Positions 48,901 to 60,689 of a stretch of 64,000 bases of DNA are shown one piece after another; positions within the stretch are counted from its first letter, which is position 1, and each line of letters opens with the position of its first letter. The position numbers were made by a program, and so were the translations under genes. The notes beneath the pieces are model-generated. The model worked only from the letters and a program-made list of their open reading frames with translations, was not told the DNA's origin and made no database searches. Origin of the DNA: Ligula intestinalis (taxonomy: Eukaryota > Platyhelminthes > Cestoda > Diphyllobothriidea > Diphyllobothriidae); assembly GCA_036362985.1 (NCBI GenBank), contig JAYGXS010000001.1, forward strand, positions 44,549,340 to 44,613,339. The letters are read 5' to 3'.

Positions 48901-49496
48901 TGTTTTTATTTTGATGCATCGTTAAAACTATTTTATTTTTATTCTTCTATTCAGGCGGGAAGTCCTGATAACAAAAATCTGTAGGTTTTACAACGCAAAA
49001 ACGTGTGTCGTAAAGCGTCACAGTCATGTTGATAAACCACTTCATAGGTAAGTATAACAGACTGAAGTGACATACATCTGAATATGTCTGTGAAGGACTT
49101 GATGTTTATCTCACATACTTGCTCTTTACTCGACCACATTTCTTAATCAAAAGTTTTGTCAGCTGCGAACTAACTGTAGCAGTTTGGTCAGTAGCAGTAT
49201 CTGTATATCCAACGCCTTGGTTTTTTAACGATTACAATGTTGGAAAACTCGTTGTGTTACCCCATAAGGGTTTTAAAATAGTTGGTTCATGCAGTCATGT
49301 TATGCAAAATAACCCTTCAGCCAAAGCAGGACCATCGAGAGAAGGCAACGATTAGGATGTTAATGCTCCTACCATACGACGATTGAAATGCAAAAAATGG
49401 TGACGTACTACTTTCTGTAATAGGGATTATACTGTCGAATGGAAATGCAAGCAATGCGATGCGTTTTGTGCCACTTAAGACGTTTATATATGTATG
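45998..49496. other. Region without supported genes
   Basis: 46.6-47.6 kb is more GC-rich than its surroundings and has overlapping frames of 62-105 codons on both strands, none with a family motif. 47.6-49.5 kb is AT-rich and featureless. The GC-rich kilobase may be an unrecognised repeat. Confidence 0.4.
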
Positions 49497-49760
49497 AGAA
49501 AAAGGAGCAACCTCGGGAACCGTTATTGTAATTTTCCTGACGTTTCAAAAACAGAAAATTATTCGTCATCGGAGGTTAGTGTCGTAACCCCTCCCCTCCC
49601 GCAAAATTAACAACTCTCCATTAACTCTATCTGTCACCAACCTCTGAACACTCTGAGGCGTGGTACACCACTTACCTCCGAAGACGTAAACTTGTCTGTT
49701 TTTAAAATGTCAGGAAAATTACAATTATGGTTCCTGATATCGCTCTATCTTTTTATTTAT
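49497..49760. mobile_element. Foldback element J, PLE-tail-like, non-coding
   Basis: Two inverted arms of about 90-100 bp (49497-49588 and 49661-49760) share TTGTAATTTTCCTGAC, AAAAACAGA and CGGAGGT, with a 70-bp C-rich spacer. The minus strand of the left arm reads CCGATGA, then GAAACGTCAGGAAAATTACAA and CGGTTCCC. This matches the order core, GAAA, two-pair stem III (ACGT), stem I return (AGG with CCT before the core) and terminal CGATTCCGG block of the PLE tails. The core has one change (CTGATGA to CCGATGA) and the right arm is more decayed. No coding sequence. I infer a PLE-derived miniature. Confidence 0.6.
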
Positions 49761-49788
49761 GCCCGAAGACTCGCATCTTTGCTTCTTT

Positions 49789-49792
<4 letters not shown>

Positions 49793-49824
<32 letters not shown>
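49793..49824. repeat. (AT)16 microsatellite
   Basis: Uninterrupted alternating AT for 32 bases, about 30 bp beyond foldback J. Confidence 0.98.
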
Positions 49825-49826
<2 letters not shown>

Positions 49827-50811
49827 TATGCCAGTCAGACTTTGTTTTGGCTAGCTAAGTGTTATGTCAATATACTACATATATTGACAATCTGTCGTAA
49901 CAAATTGCAGACTTTGACAGAGTCAGCTGCTGTTTACCGTTTCCTGCAGACACAAGAATTTAAGTGGTCTTGTAAGATGTTGTTCTCCTGTGTAGCACAA
50001 AATGGGCAGGATAAGAACTGACTTTGTGCAAAAAGACACGAGAAACCAAATTGAAAACAAGCTTATAATTAGTTAAGTTGATTAACAATTACATGGTTAA
50101 GTATAATTATATTAAACGTTAACCGGTAGTACCTGAGTGTGACAAAAAATAAATAAAACAACTATACTCTTCAAAAAAAACTTCCTTCGTATACTTAAAC
50201 GCATAATATTGTACAAAGGATCAATATAAAATTATATTTGGTTCAACAGCATTTAGATTCCAAGTTGGTAAAAGGGGGTGTATATGGTAGCATGTCTGCC
50301 ATACTCGAAGATAATACTGTAAGAAAGTCGAAGTGCTGGTGGGAAAGGTCCGTTATGGCATAGACAGTGATCACACGCATCAAGGCGTCCGATTGTCACC
50401 ATGTCATTTTGCAGCAACTAGGCGCAAGACAGATTGCCCTTAATACTGAATGGCGTCACAAATGGTGCAAGGCGAAAGGTGATTACCGTTTTTATTTCAT
50501 GTTATGTCTCATATAATCAGAATTTTTCTTTTCGCGTGTATAAAATGCATTGAGCAGTCCAAGCATCGCCGTTATGTGAAGGTGGTGTCCGTCAACGATA
50601 CGCAGCGTTGTAATAGAAGAAATACTAGTTCATTAAAGTTAAGTTGTGCGTGTGAATATACATGAACCTATCTGCTTTATAGTCACTAAACCGCTGCCGT
50701 ATTTTTAAACAATGCTTCAGGTAACTTGAATCCGAAAAAGCAAAGGGAGCCCATAATGGTCACTTCTGGATTGTCAGCCGTCATCAGCCAGTCATACCTA
50801 ATCTGAAGGGT
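49825..50811. other. Region without recognisable genes
   Basis: AT-rich, no motif-bearing frame. The final 150 bp may be the body of the tRNA-like repeat at 50812-50885, read on the minus strand. Confidence 0.4.
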
Positions 50812-50885
50812 TTGAACCCCCAAGATTCGAACCGGGGACCTTTGGTCATTGAGTTTGCTACTCAACCACGGCACTACGGGTCGTT
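50812..50885 (-). repeat. tRNA-like sequence, probable SINE head
   Basis: The minus strand carries TAGTGCCGTGG (50876-50866), matching the polymerase III A box in ten of eleven positions, and 33 bases further GGTTCGAATCT (50833-50823), a near-perfect B box. The spacing fits a tRNA promoter. A T-arm can be drawn with one mismatch and a wobble, but the anticodon stem is poor and the acceptor ends do not pair well, so a functional tRNA is unlikely. Downstream minus-strand sequence (TGACTGGCTGATGACGGCTG) would be the SINE body. Confidence 0.5.
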
Positions 50886-52738
50886 GCTTTGTCGAGATTT
50901 CGGGTAAATATGTTCCTGTCCACTTCTGTTGACCTTGAAAAAAGCAACGAGAGTTTTCGTCGGATCAAATGAAGGCACAAAAATGCAACAATGCCTCGCA
51001 CAAAGATGTGGTAAAATTTTATATAGCAGGCTCCTTGCAACACAAAATGCTGTTTTTACCGTAAGGATACATCACATTCATTGATGTCTTTTTTGGCATT
51101 CATAATGTCTATCCTGCTTTTTTCATTCTCCTCAAATATTCCTAATGCAAAGTAAAAATTTTTTAATGCAATTTACGTATCATTGTTTATTCTAGAACGA
51201 AGGCTATTGCTGATGTTCTTAAAGGTTAACAAAGTTTTTTTATTGCTTTCATATAATTAATTAATAAAGGGCAATTTTAGCATCCATAGTTTCTGCAGGC
51301 AACCAGAAAATGCAAAACACATAATGCATCCAGTTCTCCACTAAAGCATTGTAAGATGCATTATTAATGGAAAAACGTCCTTCAAATGCGTAACTTTGTT
51401 TTTTTCTGGCACCTATTAAATTTAAGGAATTCACAATCTACAGGCACATAAATATTTCTGAAGTTTGACAGCCCCCACCCTTCCAAAAAATCAAGTGCCT
51501 TGTCGTATGTTAAGTTAACTGGTGTTGACTTTAGTACTAGTCATTAGTGCGTCTAGATACATAGGTTTCTTGGCTGTATCTTCTTATAACTTTCTGCAAT
51601 TACGATGTGAGTCATAAAAGAACATACTACTGTAGTACTGCTTAATACCGCAAACTTGAAGGGGACTTAAATAAGATGTTAACGTTGGACCATTGACCTT
51701 ATTTCAACAGCAGGTAACGCTGTTGTCATATTTGCGTACGCATGTTCTTTCCGAGGAATTTAAGCTGCAAATACAGTGACCACGCATGCTATTGCGCAAC
51801 CAGCTTCTGCTAATTGTGCTACCATAATAAGCCATTACGAGCAATTATCCACCGCCCTGTTTTAGCTAACTGGTCGCTATTTAAACCCCACTATAAGTAT
51901 CCAGTATGTTCGCTAACTAATCAAAATCTCTTGAGTTTCACAATACAATCCTCGATACACAAAAAAACTGACTGAGCCGCGTTGCTAAAATACTTGTAAT
52001 GGTAAGCGAAGGACCTTTCTCAAAAAGGTATGTTGTGATTTAAAAATTAATAATTTTAGAGAAGTGGAAAATTTTGAAAATGTAAAAAATGTGCCTCATA
52101 GAGAAAACTCAAAATAAAACAAGTTTTTCGATGCATAAACGGAATTAATTAAGCAGCAAAAGTATATTGAGGTTTGAAAATAGTGTTTTAGTAAATTGCG
52201 CATCGAAATATTATTTAAAATTAAGTTCAATATAAGATATGGACTATTTACAAGCAACCTACATTTCGAGCATATATTCTAACATGGTTTTGCAAGCATT
52301 ACCTGCTCTTTTTTGCCGTTTCTACGTTTTTCTAAAATACCTTTCACTAAGATAACAAAATATGGACGCTTAATTGTGCCCAGCTTCTAGTTTAATAAAT
52401 TAAACTTTATTTAACAAATCTTATTACAAAACGTACTTATGCTACATAAGCTTTCCTAATCGCAGGGGCCATAAATAATAAGCAAATGCATTCATCAAAC
52501 AAAAGGCAACAACATTTGTGTGTATAGTTGCTACAATGTTGTGCGAGTTTCTACACAAACTGCGCATGCGCTTATTTGTAAATTTATACAACTCCACAAG
52601 CAAGGAACGTCCATCGATGATACCCATGTTGGCGTTAATGAAGTCAAGTTAGGCAAACAAACGTTTTTAATTATTCATTATCATGCTGGTACAGGGGTAC
52701 AAAGGAATATACACTTCAGAAAAGTTTAAGCAACTAAT
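50886..52738. other. AT-rich region without recognisable genes
   Basis: Only short frames, none with motifs. Nothing else seen. Confidence 0.5.
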
Positions 52739-53000
52739 TAGTAGTATATAAGGGAGAGGGAGGTAGACGCGTTTCTGGACTAAAAAGTCCGATTCTAATC
52801 ATAATTGTGGACCAGAGAGGAGGAACGGGGGGAAGGCCTCCGACAATTAGTTCATGCCGTCCCGTCGTTTCTCTCCCGCGTCTTGTAGGGAGGTGTCGAG
52901 ACGCAAGGTCTTACGGTCTGGCGACGGCGTGGTCGGCGTGGGATGCATGCTGTCGCTGTCCCGTCTCCGTCTGGCGGCATGAGGAATTGTGATGTCTTGA
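52739..53000. other. GC-rich island beginning with a TATA-like stretch, unexplained
   Basis: AGTATATAAGGGAGAGGG is followed by about 230 bp of GC- and CpG-rich sequence inside an AT-rich region, including GGACT-AAAA-AGTCC, a small perfect hairpin. The layout could be a promoter or part of an LTR. No PBS, PPT or coding sequence supports either idea. Confidence 0.3.
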
Positions 53001-56000
53001 TCTTGCCGCCGTTTAAAAGAACCACATAAATACCTAGAGGGCAGCTTTTCTAGTGCAGGTTAATCCTGAACGCAGCGTTTATGGTCAGTGTTACCGCTAA
53101 ATCAATGGCGTAACGACGGAATCACCACTTGGACTTCTAGTAGCTGCTGTATTCATCGGTAAAAAAAGAGAGCAAACACCTCTCTCCTATTATCAAGTAC
53201 CTTTCTTCCTATGCTTGATATGTAGACGAGAGTTTAATATTAGCAGACGGAAGACTTGAGTTGGACAATCTCTCCGATAAAATGAATGAGTCAATCAGGC
53301 GTTAAGCTACGCTTTGGAAAAAGAAAGCAGTCAGTGCCGGCCATTTTTGGACGTTCTTTGATAGCAGAAAGTCGGATAGAACGAGGAAACATGAATGGAG
53401 AAATACACATGTATTTCTATAGTTTTGTCCCACTTACTCAGAAAGTAAGGCCCATTCGTTGCCAAACTAACGGAGCGAGGATAATATCTCCCCGAGGTAC
53501 ACTGGAGAACGAACTCGCATTCAGTAAAAACACTGCAAGAAAAGGGTGTTTCCAGAAAGTTTATGAATAAATGTATGGAGAAACTTCCTTCGAAGACGAA
53601 AGTGCCGACAACAAAAATGAAAGCCCAATTTTTTACGTTGCCCATCCGAGAGGACGGGACAAGCAAACCTTTGCAACTCTGCTTAAGCGTTGCAATCGCG
53701 TGCGTGTATCAAACAGATAAGATGAGATTTATATTTTCAAGGAGTCTACTTCTTTGCCTTTAAGATAATGAGAAACTCCCGTTTCAGACCTCTTCAATGT
53801 GCATCTACGCCTTTACTTGCTCCTGTGGTGCATGCAAAAACGCCATTCTGCTTGGCTAAACGTAGGCCTAGTGCAGTCAATATCTAGCGCACTTTTGGTT
53901 TACTTGTTCTTCAGTGATTATTGGGAACGCATCAACTTGAATCACAAAATTTTGGACGAAAGTTTTTTAGTTCTTAAAGGGGTATTTTCTATACCCAGTT
54001 TACTTATTTTGGAGTTCCTCCATAGTAAAATCTACATAATTAAGCAGTTTTGTTCTGTCTTTCGTAATTGTTATAGAAATTTCTTTGATATGAGACTACT
54101 GCCAATATTACCAAAACTAATGGCCACTTTCCTTAATAAACGTAAAAAAATAGAGATTTTATTATCTTAAGTGCTTTCACAGAATTAAATCAACTAAATG
54201 GATCAAAATTTTGTTACAAAATGTATGCTAAAGCACCATGTCATTTTTCATCATAAAAGTTGCGTGGTCTTTAGCGACTACTGTATACATAAGATGTTCA
54301 TCGAAATCTAGGGTCTGGCCCTTAAAAGTCATGTCCCATCCACCTTCTTTCATATCATTCTCCTAATAATAAGCGCGATTATTCACTTGATATATTATAA
54401 ACTATTATATTATTCTTCTAGTCTGATTATGAATATTCGAGAATGTTTATTCGCATAACTTAAGGAAACGTCACTGAAAGCATTGCATTTCTTCGTTAAA
54501 ATGGCATGAGCAAATTTGTCCTGTGAGTTAAGTGTACATGTGGTTACGTTATTTTTATTGCCCAAGTGAATTTAATTCTTAAAAAGCCTTTTAGTTAAGA
54601 AAATTGCCTTTTAAGTTAAGTATCTTAAGAGTAATGAGAATTTTTGTTGGCCTAATCGGGATTAACTTAATATGAAAGACATTTCCCATGCGATTGTATT
54701 TGTTGACATCATTTTTTAATTCTATGCATTATGCTACATGAGAATTCCAAGATAATTAAGAAAAGTTTAAAACATATGCCTTCCAGAACTTGAAACTCCA
54801 TCCCAAATTTATTCAAATGCAAGGGCACAAATACAATTTTCTAAAATTTAAACGTTCAGTATAAGGTAAACATAGTTGGATAAGTGAAGTAATTTGCATT
54901 CCGAGATGATATGATGAAAAGAAAAAAGATTTTCGGAAAATCGAGATGTACTTGTGAACTTTAGAATAAGTATCACGTTATATAGTTGTTTCTTCTATTA
55001 AATTTATTGATTTGTACAGTAATAGTATGTTTTTGCTATAAAATATCGAACAACGCTATTTTGAAGTTTGCTTCCATCATACATGTAAGTTTCAATGTAC
55101 GCAAATATTTATTAGTTGTTACCAAATGACCAATGTGACTTTTGAGTAAAGCAGTATGTGTTATTTTAATTTTATATTCAAGCAATTAATACTCTACAAG
55201 CAGGACACATTGAGGATAGTATTAAAGGAACGAGAAACAATTTCACGTTATCGGCGTGCATTGCCAAATTCTTTAATTTCTCTGGACAGAGCGTAAACAA
55301 ACTGTCGACAAGTACCTTTAATAATATGACATGTCACGAGATATGCTCCTTCATCAGTGATTACATGCTGCGTTGAGTTACGAATGTGGCTGTTATAAGA
55401 AAAAATTTAAAAAAACTTGTGAGAATATGGTTCAAAACGAAACCCTTCAAGAATTTCCATATTTCCGAAATGTCTATAGACATGTACATGAACAACTCTG
55501 CTCGTAGGCTATCGACCGAGGCCATAGAAAACGGAAAATAATTATTAAGCATATTGTGGATCCAATAAAACTCAACAGACGCTGTTTTTTAGAGGAAACT
55601 TATTCATGTTTTTATATCAAACATTTAACAAAACAGTAAAATTATATGCAAATTTTTAACGCTTGAATAATAAAGTTAGTAATCAGTAATGAAAACCGGA
55701 TAATATTCATATATCCCAAAACAACTATGGCTTTTATAGTCCAGAAAGGTAAAGCATCCAACGAAATCTCAGAAAACACGCTAGACAGCGGAAAAGTAAC
55801 TACCATACCGATATCAGTGTTAGAAATAAAGAGCTAAAGTGTTGTTTGAAAGGGTATTTATGAACATGTCTATGCGTATCCAGCGTAATATATTTGTTGA
55901 TTTAAATAGGCAAAAGTTAATGACACTTCACTTGCATTTTCGATGTAAAAACAAGGAAGCATATTAAGGCTGAGTTTAACGTGTCGTTTCTCGTAGAACC

Positions 56001-57458
56001 AATGAACAAGCCTCGAACTTTGATAACATAAAATGTTCCCATGGGAGTGGATAAGGTTTACTAGGAAACTTTTTTCATTAGGAAAAGGTGAAGTGGTGGC
56101 TTCCTTATATTTTTTACTACAAGAAAAAATGTAGACTATCCTCAACTGATAGGCTTTAGTGGCATCTGGTTCATATGCATTTAAGATTTAAATGTATAAA
56201 ATCTAATTAAAATATAATAGTTCGAATGTGGATGACTAGTTTTAGCCGCATTCGTCAAGCTTTTGATGTCAGCTCTTTTTGTACCTTTTAAGAATGACAA
56301 ACATTTAAGTGCTTTGCATATTAAAGTTCATTATTGTGTAATAGAACATATTTCTTCACATATCTGTTGGGCTTGTTTCAGCGGAATAGATGGTTTTCAA
56401 TGTAAAAAATATACAAATGCAAGTGAGAACACAATTCCAGGGTGCTATGCAAAATGACCATTTACATAAGATGCCGCGAGATATAAGAAGTGAACTGCAA
56501 TGTCATTTATGAAGAAACACATGTTTTACCACAATCACATCGGTCATTATGATTATTCCTTAAGCTAGTTTAGCCTTCTTTCCAATAATTTTGAGGCATG
56601 TGGTATTTACATAAATTATGAAACGAATTGCATTAGTTTGCTTAGAACGAATAAGGAGTTGCACTGTTTTATGGGCCTACACTTACCAAATCGTTTAAAG
56701 TGATACAATAAATAACTTACATATTTCAGACCCAGAGGGCACCGTCTTTGCAAACCATCGCGTTAATAAAATTGCTACCTTGTAGTCCTAGTTGTAAGGC
56801 CACCGATACGGGAGGCCATCAGACGTGCCAGAATATCTACTTTGTGAATTGCGGGAAGCTATGTGCTTTTTTAAATTGTTGTTACAGCTTGTTTTAAAGA
56901 TTTTGCTCGGTCAAGGCTTCTGCGAGGTTATGCGGTCAGGTATCTGATGTAACTCTGTCGAAATGCATCTAAACCTTCCTCTTACCTACTTACCATGTAC
57001 CATTACGTGAATTAAGGACAAGATGGAGCCACACGAAACTTCACAGACGTGAGCAAAGACGGCTTCTTGACAAAACCACCGCAAGGGAAGCAGCGTGATG
57101 AGTAACCGCAACAGCAGCTGCCGTCAAACTACACAAACATGCATACGATGGCCAAAGCAGCAAATGATAGAGAAAAAATTGATCAGCCCAGGGTCGCACG
57201 TTCAGTCAGATGCCTAAATCGCTGATTGATAGTGACAGTCGAGGCTATGGAAGTTGACTGTCGGTCAAGCTCTCCGAAACCTCAGCGCGAAACAAAAACT
57301 GCCCTGGCGAACTGCAGGTATCGTTGTAACGGGCGAAGTAATAATTTCAGTTGATGAAGTTTAGCTCTTCAACTTGAATTCTTTAACTTTAGGACGATAC
57401 TTTCGAATTTACTTCATCAGATCTACACCAGTGATGTGCCTGTCGAAGTATTAATGCC
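53001..57458. other. Mostly AT-rich region without supported genes
   Basis: Frames of 94-123 codons (53286-53570 plus, 53331-53666 minus, 53799-54170 plus) carry no known motif; 53799-54170 is hydrophobic and low-complexity. One copy of a dispersed repeat lies at 54879-54970. From 56.7 kb on the sequence becomes less AT-rich. Confidence 0.45.
54879..54970 (+). repeat. Dispersed repeat, copy 1
   Basis: Shares GATAAGTGAAGTAAT, TGCATTCCG, GATATGATGAAAA, AGATTTTCGGAAAAT and CTTGTGAACTTT with copies at 57863-57965 and 63260-63330. Non-coding, family not recognised. Confidence 0.65.
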
Positions 57459-57677
57459 CTAGATGACCACAACTTTCAAAGGGAAAGTACAGTTGTCGTC
57501 GGTACCAAGCAGGTGTCCAAGCAACTCAAGGTAGTGAACGCCGAAGACGCACTTGGACGATTTAAGAACAACGCAAAATCGTTGAAGGCAGCCAAAGACT
57601 GTTACGAGCTGCTCCGTGTGGGTGACGGTGGTGATATATTGGGAGATAGGCGCAGACCAGTCGGTTACAGGACACAC
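57459..57677 (-). pseudogene. Ty3/gypsy reverse transcriptase fragment
   Basis: A minus-strand frame of 72 codons contains THTEQLVTVFGCLQRFCVVL, then SSKCVFGVHYLELLGHLL. This is the end of a gypsy RT domain: the helix after the catalytic motif followed by the near-universal KCxF(G)V..L.FLGH block. The catalytic YxDD would lie just upstream, but sequence there (CPVTDWSAPISQYI) does not match, and downstream translation to the RNase H domain is unreadable. An isolated scrap of about 55 residues, not obviously part of the LTR element at 59-61 kb, which lies outside it. Confidence 0.8.
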
Positions 57678-57862
57678 TCGTCCCGTGGTGTGGCTTTCGG
57701 GCTCATGCTCGAGCCGCGCTGCACGGTGGCTAATAATGTAAGCAGAAGGGTTTTACCGACATAGACAAGGGGAACTATGATGATAATTTATGGTTTTTTA
57801 GCCGTCATCAAACAGTTCTACCCAACTCCAAGTGGTGTCCTATATATTGGAGCCCCAGCCGA

Positions 57863-57965
57863 GTTCGGATAGATGAAGTGATATGCATTCCGGTGTGATA
57901 TAATGAAAAAAGAAGATTCTTCGAAAAATATGGATTTTATCATGCATTTTCAACCTGATAAATCC
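57863..57965 (+). repeat. Dispersed repeat, copy 2
   Basis: TTCGGATAGATGAAGTGATATGCATTCCGG followed by ATAATGAAAAAAGAAGATTC, TTCGAAAAATATGG and a CATGCATTTTCAACCTGATA tail. Matches copy 1 and copy 3 in order. Confidence 0.65.
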
Positions 57966-59059
57966 GACACCAGGCATATCTGAACCGCAGATTCTTTAGT
58001 TGACCGTGCTTTGAAGCATTTTTACCGTGGTTGATCAGATCCCACTGTCAAGGAGTAACCGCGTTGTAAGGAGGGCTGTAGAGCATCTCACCAGGCAAGT
58101 TTCCAATTATTAAGTCGTTCCGTGAGCCTGTAGGTGAACAGAAAGTAATAAAGAGTGCTACACAAAATATCTCCCTTAAAATGACTTCAGGATATCCAAA
58201 CGTTCCGGCCAACGCTTAGGAAAAAGCGGGCAGAAACAACAAAAATGCGCAGAAGCTGGATTATTTACCTTAAAACATAGCTGAATTGAGGAAGGCCGTT
58301 TAAACACGTTAGGGAGTGAGGTCACAGACTCTCGTCGTTTATGCTCATCTTTTGTAGATATTGTCCCGACCGTCAGTGCACAGTTATACCCGAAATATTT
58401 TTGATTCCTCTGAGTTCATTGCAATATCAGAATGACTAAACCAGTATTCGCTGAGCAAACAACTTTACCACTTAATGAACTCATCCCAGGTGCCCATATT
58501 GCAACACCTCTATTTAGCCTCAGTTCGCTCTTGCAGGATCATTTTTAAGCTAGTACAATGGCACGCAACTGTAAGACTGACGGCAAACACCACCACTGCA
58601 GACAAAGTCCAGTTGCGGACTTCAGTGTGAATATATTGGCGTTTCACGGATCCATTTCAACCCTGATAATAGGAGCCAGGTCTCTCAATACTGGGCCCAC
58701 CAGTGAACAAACCGATTAACCCATGTGCGCATGACTTATGATAAACTTTAATCGTACGTCGGCGATTACTTGGGCTGATTTGTTGTCGACTGAGCCATTG
58801 TTATCAATGGTGGCCGGGCGGTCGGGCGGTCGGGCACCCAGACGAAGGTTTGTTCTGATGTAGTCGAAGCTAACAAATTTAATTCCATCACTATGCTCTT
58901 TTATAAAACCCTTATCAGATAAGTAAATAATACTGCACAAGCCGTCGTCGTGATATACGATGGACAGCATCACAACAAGACAGTCTTACTGTAACTTCTT
59001 CTTAATTTAGTATTGATAGCACTCCCAATCCCACTCCTGCGTTCTTTGAATGCTGTGCC
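57966..59059. other. Region without supported genes, left of the gypsy element
   Basis: An 85-codon minus frame (58716-58973) has no known motif. A short tandem CGGGCGGT run lies near 58815-58835. The outer end of the gypsy 3' LTR probably falls near the right edge of this stretch but cannot be placed exactly. Confidence 0.4.
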
Positions 59060-59219
59060 CTCTGCAGCCAATTTAATGAAGCGGGAAAATCAATTGGCTT
59101 CGAGCGTACGCACGACGAGTCGACAGTGAGCGTGAGCAAGGATAAGAGCACGCAGCGTGCAAGGCTTGGCGTAGACTGCATGTGTCAGCGCAGTGGCGCT
59201 GGGCGCGCGGACTCCCACA
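59060..59219 (-). repeat. Gypsy 3' LTR (partial or diverged)
   Basis: Starts TGTGGGAG on the minus strand immediately after the polypurine tract. It shares with the 5' LTR the order GCGCG-CCAGCGC, GCTCTT, CGCTC-CAC, GCGTACGC and AAGC-AAT-GATT. Similarity fades after about 160 bp; the inner boundary TGT is confident, the outer one is not. Confidence 0.5.
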
Positions 59220-59246
59220 GTACCCTACCCCTCCCCTCCTCCGAGA
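59220..59246 (-). other. Polypurine tract of the gypsy element
   Basis: The minus strand reads GGAGGAGGGGAGGGGTAGGG then TAC just before the TGT of the 3' LTR, the position and composition expected of the plus-strand primer. Confidence 0.75.
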
Positions 59247-59412
59247 CCGGAGGGCGGCGTACAACGACGCCGGAGGATACCAATCAAGCAGTGTGAGATT
59301 AGACGGTCGGGGAAGTAGACGTGACGTCAACTGCGAGTGACGCAAACGGTAGGAACATTTGTAGGGGGCTGAGGCTTTGGATGGTGGTGGAGGGTGCGGT
59401 TGTATTTGAGTT

Positions 59413-59782
59413 TTACGGAACTGTAGGGTGAGGACGTATGCGGGACGATGAGATTGAGTGAAGGGGAGGGAAAAAATAGCGTAGGGAAAGGGAAGGAGCA
59501 CGGGATGGAGGAACTTGGGGTAGGCAATCTACGCAATGTTGTCCTTGTGACGAATCGGGCGGCGCCTCCGTGACAGTAGCCTTGACCGGGTCGATGTTGA
59601 CCACATCTTCCTTTTCGCCGCGAAGGATCCGGCCGGTCTTGGTGTTGCAGGAGAGAACTCGGAACGGTCCTTCGTACGGCGGTTCTGCGAGTTTCCGAAC
59701 CCGGTCGCATCACACAAACACATGTGTGCTGTTAGCAAAGCCTTTTTCGAAATAGCTGACCAAATTTTCACTTGACAAAACA
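59413..59782 (-). pseudogene. Ty3/gypsy integrase C-terminal domain
   Basis: Minus-strand translation runs ENLVSYFEKGFANSTHVFV, TGA, then CDRVRKLAEPPYEGPFRVLS, NTKTGRILRGEKEDVVNID and VKATVTEAPPD. This is the gypsy integrase tail in which a small barrel (THVFVRxDxVRK..PPYxGPF.VL) ends near the conserved VxIDRVKPA. The TGA most likely replaces CGA (Arg), a CpG transition. NIDPVK has Pro where Arg is usual. The frame ends at 59413-59415 after a Ser/Pro-rich tail. Upstream catalytic D,D-35-E is deleted. Confidence 0.88.
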
Positions 59783-60670
59783 TGCTATTATCGCAAAGGT
59801 GTTAAGGCTACGCCGGCTTACCCTTATTTTTTGCGATCTTCCAGGCCTGGTTCCTTAGAAGATGGGAGAAGACTTGGAAAGCCAAAGATGTTTGCAGAAT
59901 GAGTTGAAGAATAGTTCATAGGAAGTTTGACTCGGTCTGGCGTGGTGATTGACCGTGAGAGTCATGTAGGAGAGCAGCGGAGGCGCGTCCGCCACGCGAG
60001 GGGGCAGAATGCGAAGTGAGTTCTAGCGTCAGTAATCGAGGGTGGTTGCCATTCCCTCGCTCAGTCTCGCGGCCTTGAATGTGATTGGTTGGACGGCGTG
60101 AAACAGACACCGAGTGGGCTGTCCATGTCTCGCGCGCCAGTTGGTGTCTCGTCGGAGGCACGCGTAAAAGTACATCCACGCAAAGTTCTGCTCTGAGCGA
60201 CCATGTCTGTGATGTCAGGAAATAAGTGGGCGTCAGGCAGAAAGGACCAACACAAGTGATCCGCTCCTAGACTGAAGTTCGTTGATGAAAGAAAACGGAC
60301 AAAGGAAGATGAGTAAAAGATAGGGAAGGAGGTACGTACCAACGGTATGCCGTATTCTGTGTCAGTGTTGGCTGCGTTGAGTTGAGGAAGGAGGGATACA
60401 GTTGGCAGAAGAAGAAGAACCAGAGTTTGGAAAGAAGCTAAATATATGGACACTCAAAGCGGGGACAGCTCCTCGGGTTGGGGAAGGAACCATATCCTGG
60501 GGTTGACGGGCTGTGAGTGATTGTAAGTCTCCATCGTGCTTCACGACAAAGTGTCGGCGATGAAATTCTCCATTTCGCGGTCACATACGATGACACAGGA
60601 AAAATTAAATTGAAGGTGAGGGAGGTTTGATGATGATTGAGCTCAGCCAAATCAAAAGTTGAGAGTTCAG
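59783..60670 (-). other. Interior of the gypsy element, unrecognised
   Basis: Where gag, protease, RT and most of integrase should be, about 890 bp of GC-rich sequence holds overlapping minus-strand frames of 70-130 codons (for example 60061-60453, starting MSIYLASFQTLVLLLLPTVS, a hydrophobic signal-like start). No CCHC knuckle, DTG or YxDD is visible. It could be decayed leader and gag, or foreign sequence captured between the LTRs. Confidence 0.4.
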
Positions 60671-60688
60671 ATCACGTCGGGGTCACCA
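60671..60688 (-). other. Primer binding site for tRNA-Trp
   Basis: The plus strand reads ATCACGTCGGGGTCACCA, identical to the last 18 bases (with CCA) of metazoan tRNA-Trp; the element strand therefore begins TGGTGACCCCGACGTGAT, one base after the LTR end. Confidence 0.9.
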
Positions 60689-60689
60689 A

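Noticed and set aside
53286..53666. Overlapping plus and minus frames of 94-111 codons as genes
   Set aside because: They are mutual antisense shadows with no motif on either strand.
59073..59713. Overlapping 128- and 142-codon minus frames as proteins
   Set aside because: They lie in the gypsy LTR and in shifted frames of the integrase tail; the correct reading is the integrase frame ending at 59413.
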